Positions 63,148 to 64,000 of a stretch of 64,000 nt of DNA are shown here, one piece after another; position 1 is the stretch's first letter, and each line of letters opens with the position of its first letter. A model generated the notes under the pieces. It was not told the DNA's origin and did not search any database. It saw nothing but the letters and a program-made list of their open reading frames with translations. Both the position numbers and the translations under genes were made by a program. The DNA is from CAWAND01 sp963807065. GTDB lineage: Bacteria > Chloroflexota > Anaerolineae > Anaerolineales > E44-bin32. Where the stretch lies: positions 682,001 to 746,000 of the forward strand of contig CAWDZQ010000004.1 in the NCBI GenBank assembly GCA_963807065.1, written 5' to 3'.

Positions 63148-64000
63148 GTGTCCTCCTTCCGTCGCCCCGCCGTCGGCATCACGGCGATGATGATACTCTC
63201 GGTTTTGGCCTGCAACTTGGGACCTCTCGCCGTCGATCCCAACGCCGCCTCAACCGCCGTGGCCGAAACGGTCGCCGCCGGGCAGACATCGACGGCGGCT
63301 GTGCTATCGGCGGCCGCCACCCTGGCGGCATCGGCCATCCCGCCGACGCCGGCGGCCACCGACACGCCCGAATTCACGCCGACGCCGAGCGAGACCGCTA
63401 CGCCGGAAACCACCGCCACCCCCGACGCCACCGCCACGCCTTCCATCCCCATGGCTTCCCTGACCCAGAACACCAACTGCCGGGGCGGCCCACTGGCTGT
63501 CTACGACTTGATCCGCACTTTCCTCACCGGCGAAGTCGCCCAAATCACCGGAAAAGACGCCGCCGGCGATTACTGGTACGTCACCGACCCCGGCCAGCCG
63601 GGCAAAGACTGCTGGCTGTGGGGAAGGTATGTGACCGTCAGCGGCGATACATCCAAGGTCCCCGTCTTCACCCCGCCGCCCACGCCAACACCGGCCTATG
63701 TATGGACTGCGGATTGGAGCGTGTGGGTGAATGGCGTCTCGGGGTCCACGAGTCTCACACAATCAGGTGGATCTGTCACCGGCAAGCTCATTATGGGCCA
63801 GAGTTCCTACGACATCAGCGGATCAACCAGTGAAGGAGGGCGGACTCTGTCGGGCAACGCTTCGCCCACGGACCCCCAGGTCACGTTTGTCTTTCGCATG
63901 ACGTCCAGCATGGACCAATTCTCCGGCCATTACGGCTCGGGAGGCCCTACTTACCCCTGGTGTGGTGCCCGCAACGGCGCCGGCCAGCCCTCACCTTGCC
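63148..64000 (+). CDS. Lipoprotein with SH3-like domain (3' end outside window)
   Basis: The frame is open to the window end (at least 284 codons). The start is GTG 63148 after AGGAG. Signal with lipobox MILSVLACNLG, then a long Ala/Thr/Pro linker (TPTPSETATPETTATP style). An SH3_3-like domain follows: LTQNTNCRGGPLAVYDLI, AQITGKDAAGDYWYVTD, CWLWGRYVTV. The remaining part begins another beta-rich domain (WTADWSVWVNGVSGS). It is a surface binding protein, function unknown. Confidence 0.8.
   Translation, partial: MSSFRRPAVGITAMMILSVLACNLGPLAVDPNAASTAVAETVAAGQTSTAAVLSAAATLAASAIPPTPAATDTPEFTPTPSETATPETTATPDATATPSIPMASLTQNTNCRGGPLAVYDLIRTFLTGEVAQITGKDAAGDYWYVTDPGQPGKDCWLWGRYVTVSGDTSKVPVFTPPPTPTPAYVWTADWSVWVNGVSGSTSLTQSGGSVTGKLIMGQSSYDISGSTSEGGRTLSGNASPTDPQVTFVFRMTSSMDQFSGHYGSGGPTYPWCGARNGAGQPSPC

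Overview
The window is GC-rich, gene-dense bacterial DNA and most resembles a member of the Chloroflexota, probably Anaerolineae-like. The taxon is inferred from four things. There are many secreted lipoproteins with Thr/Pro-rich linkers and no outer-membrane genes. Marker genes for DUF711, Ycf45/SpoIIIAA-R3H and macro-domain proteins are present. Gene order is infC-rpmI-rplT. A DNA polymerase B paralogue cassette of archaeal flavour is present. No transposase, integrase, CRISPR array, tRNA or rRNA was found. Two genes, dnaN and a SpoU methyltransferase, are split by single-base frameshifts. This suggests some indel error in the sequence, although true slippage cannot be excluded.

Layout. 1-1.1 kb: end of an unidentified gene, hpt, and an unassigned structured RNA transcribed leftward with its own promoter and terminator. 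1.2-7.2 kb (minus): an unknown membrane protein, an MFS transporter, a lipoprotein and a SERCA-like Ca2+ P-type ATPase. 7.4-14.5 kb (minus): a complete phosphate regulon, phoP-phoR then pstS-pstC-pstA-pstB-phoU, with a Pho-box-like repeat before pstS. 15-25 kb: a bisphosphate nucleotidase-like enzyme, a PQQ sugar dehydrogenase, an internally repeated membrane protein coupled to a Gmad2 lipoprotein, a LuxR-type regulator behind a consensus promoter with an embedded SOS-like operator, and assorted enzymes and hypotheticals. 25-27.7 kb: PlsC and two membrane proteins. 27.8-31.2 kb: a three-gene cassette consisting of a RecA-like protein without a P-loop, a small helical protein and a PolB2-like polymerase with a damaged catalytic motif, preceded by an operator almost identical to the one at the LuxR gene. 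31-38 kb: lipoprotein, BI-1 family protein, infC (apparent AUA start), rpmI, rplT, macro-domain protein, SpoU methyltransferase, DUF711 protein. 38-47.8 kb: pcrA, galE, icd, nth, a metallo-hydrolase, an orphan sensor kinase and dnaN. 48-56 kb: PPDK_N-like protein, pcm, a sulfite-oxidase-fold protein, a DUF4139 protein, a cytochrome b5-like protein, a phosphoribosyltransferase and a methyltransferase, ending at two parS-type palindromes. 56-64 kb: GntR regulator, a full ECF vitamin-type transporter (T, A, A', S), GNAT enzyme, R3H/Ycf45 ATPase, tmk, and a lipoprotein that runs off the window.

Cross-cutting signals. Five 18-bp palindromes of the form TTGTGA-N6-TCACAA (Rex- or CRP/FNR-like; one has a single mismatch) are scattered through the window, four of them between genes. 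The parS sites, 9 kb from dnaN, suggest the segment lies in the origin-proximal part of the chromosome. The polymerase cassette is the strongest candidate for an under-described system: an apparently SOS-controlled, archaeal-type PolB2 mutasome-like operon in a bacterium.
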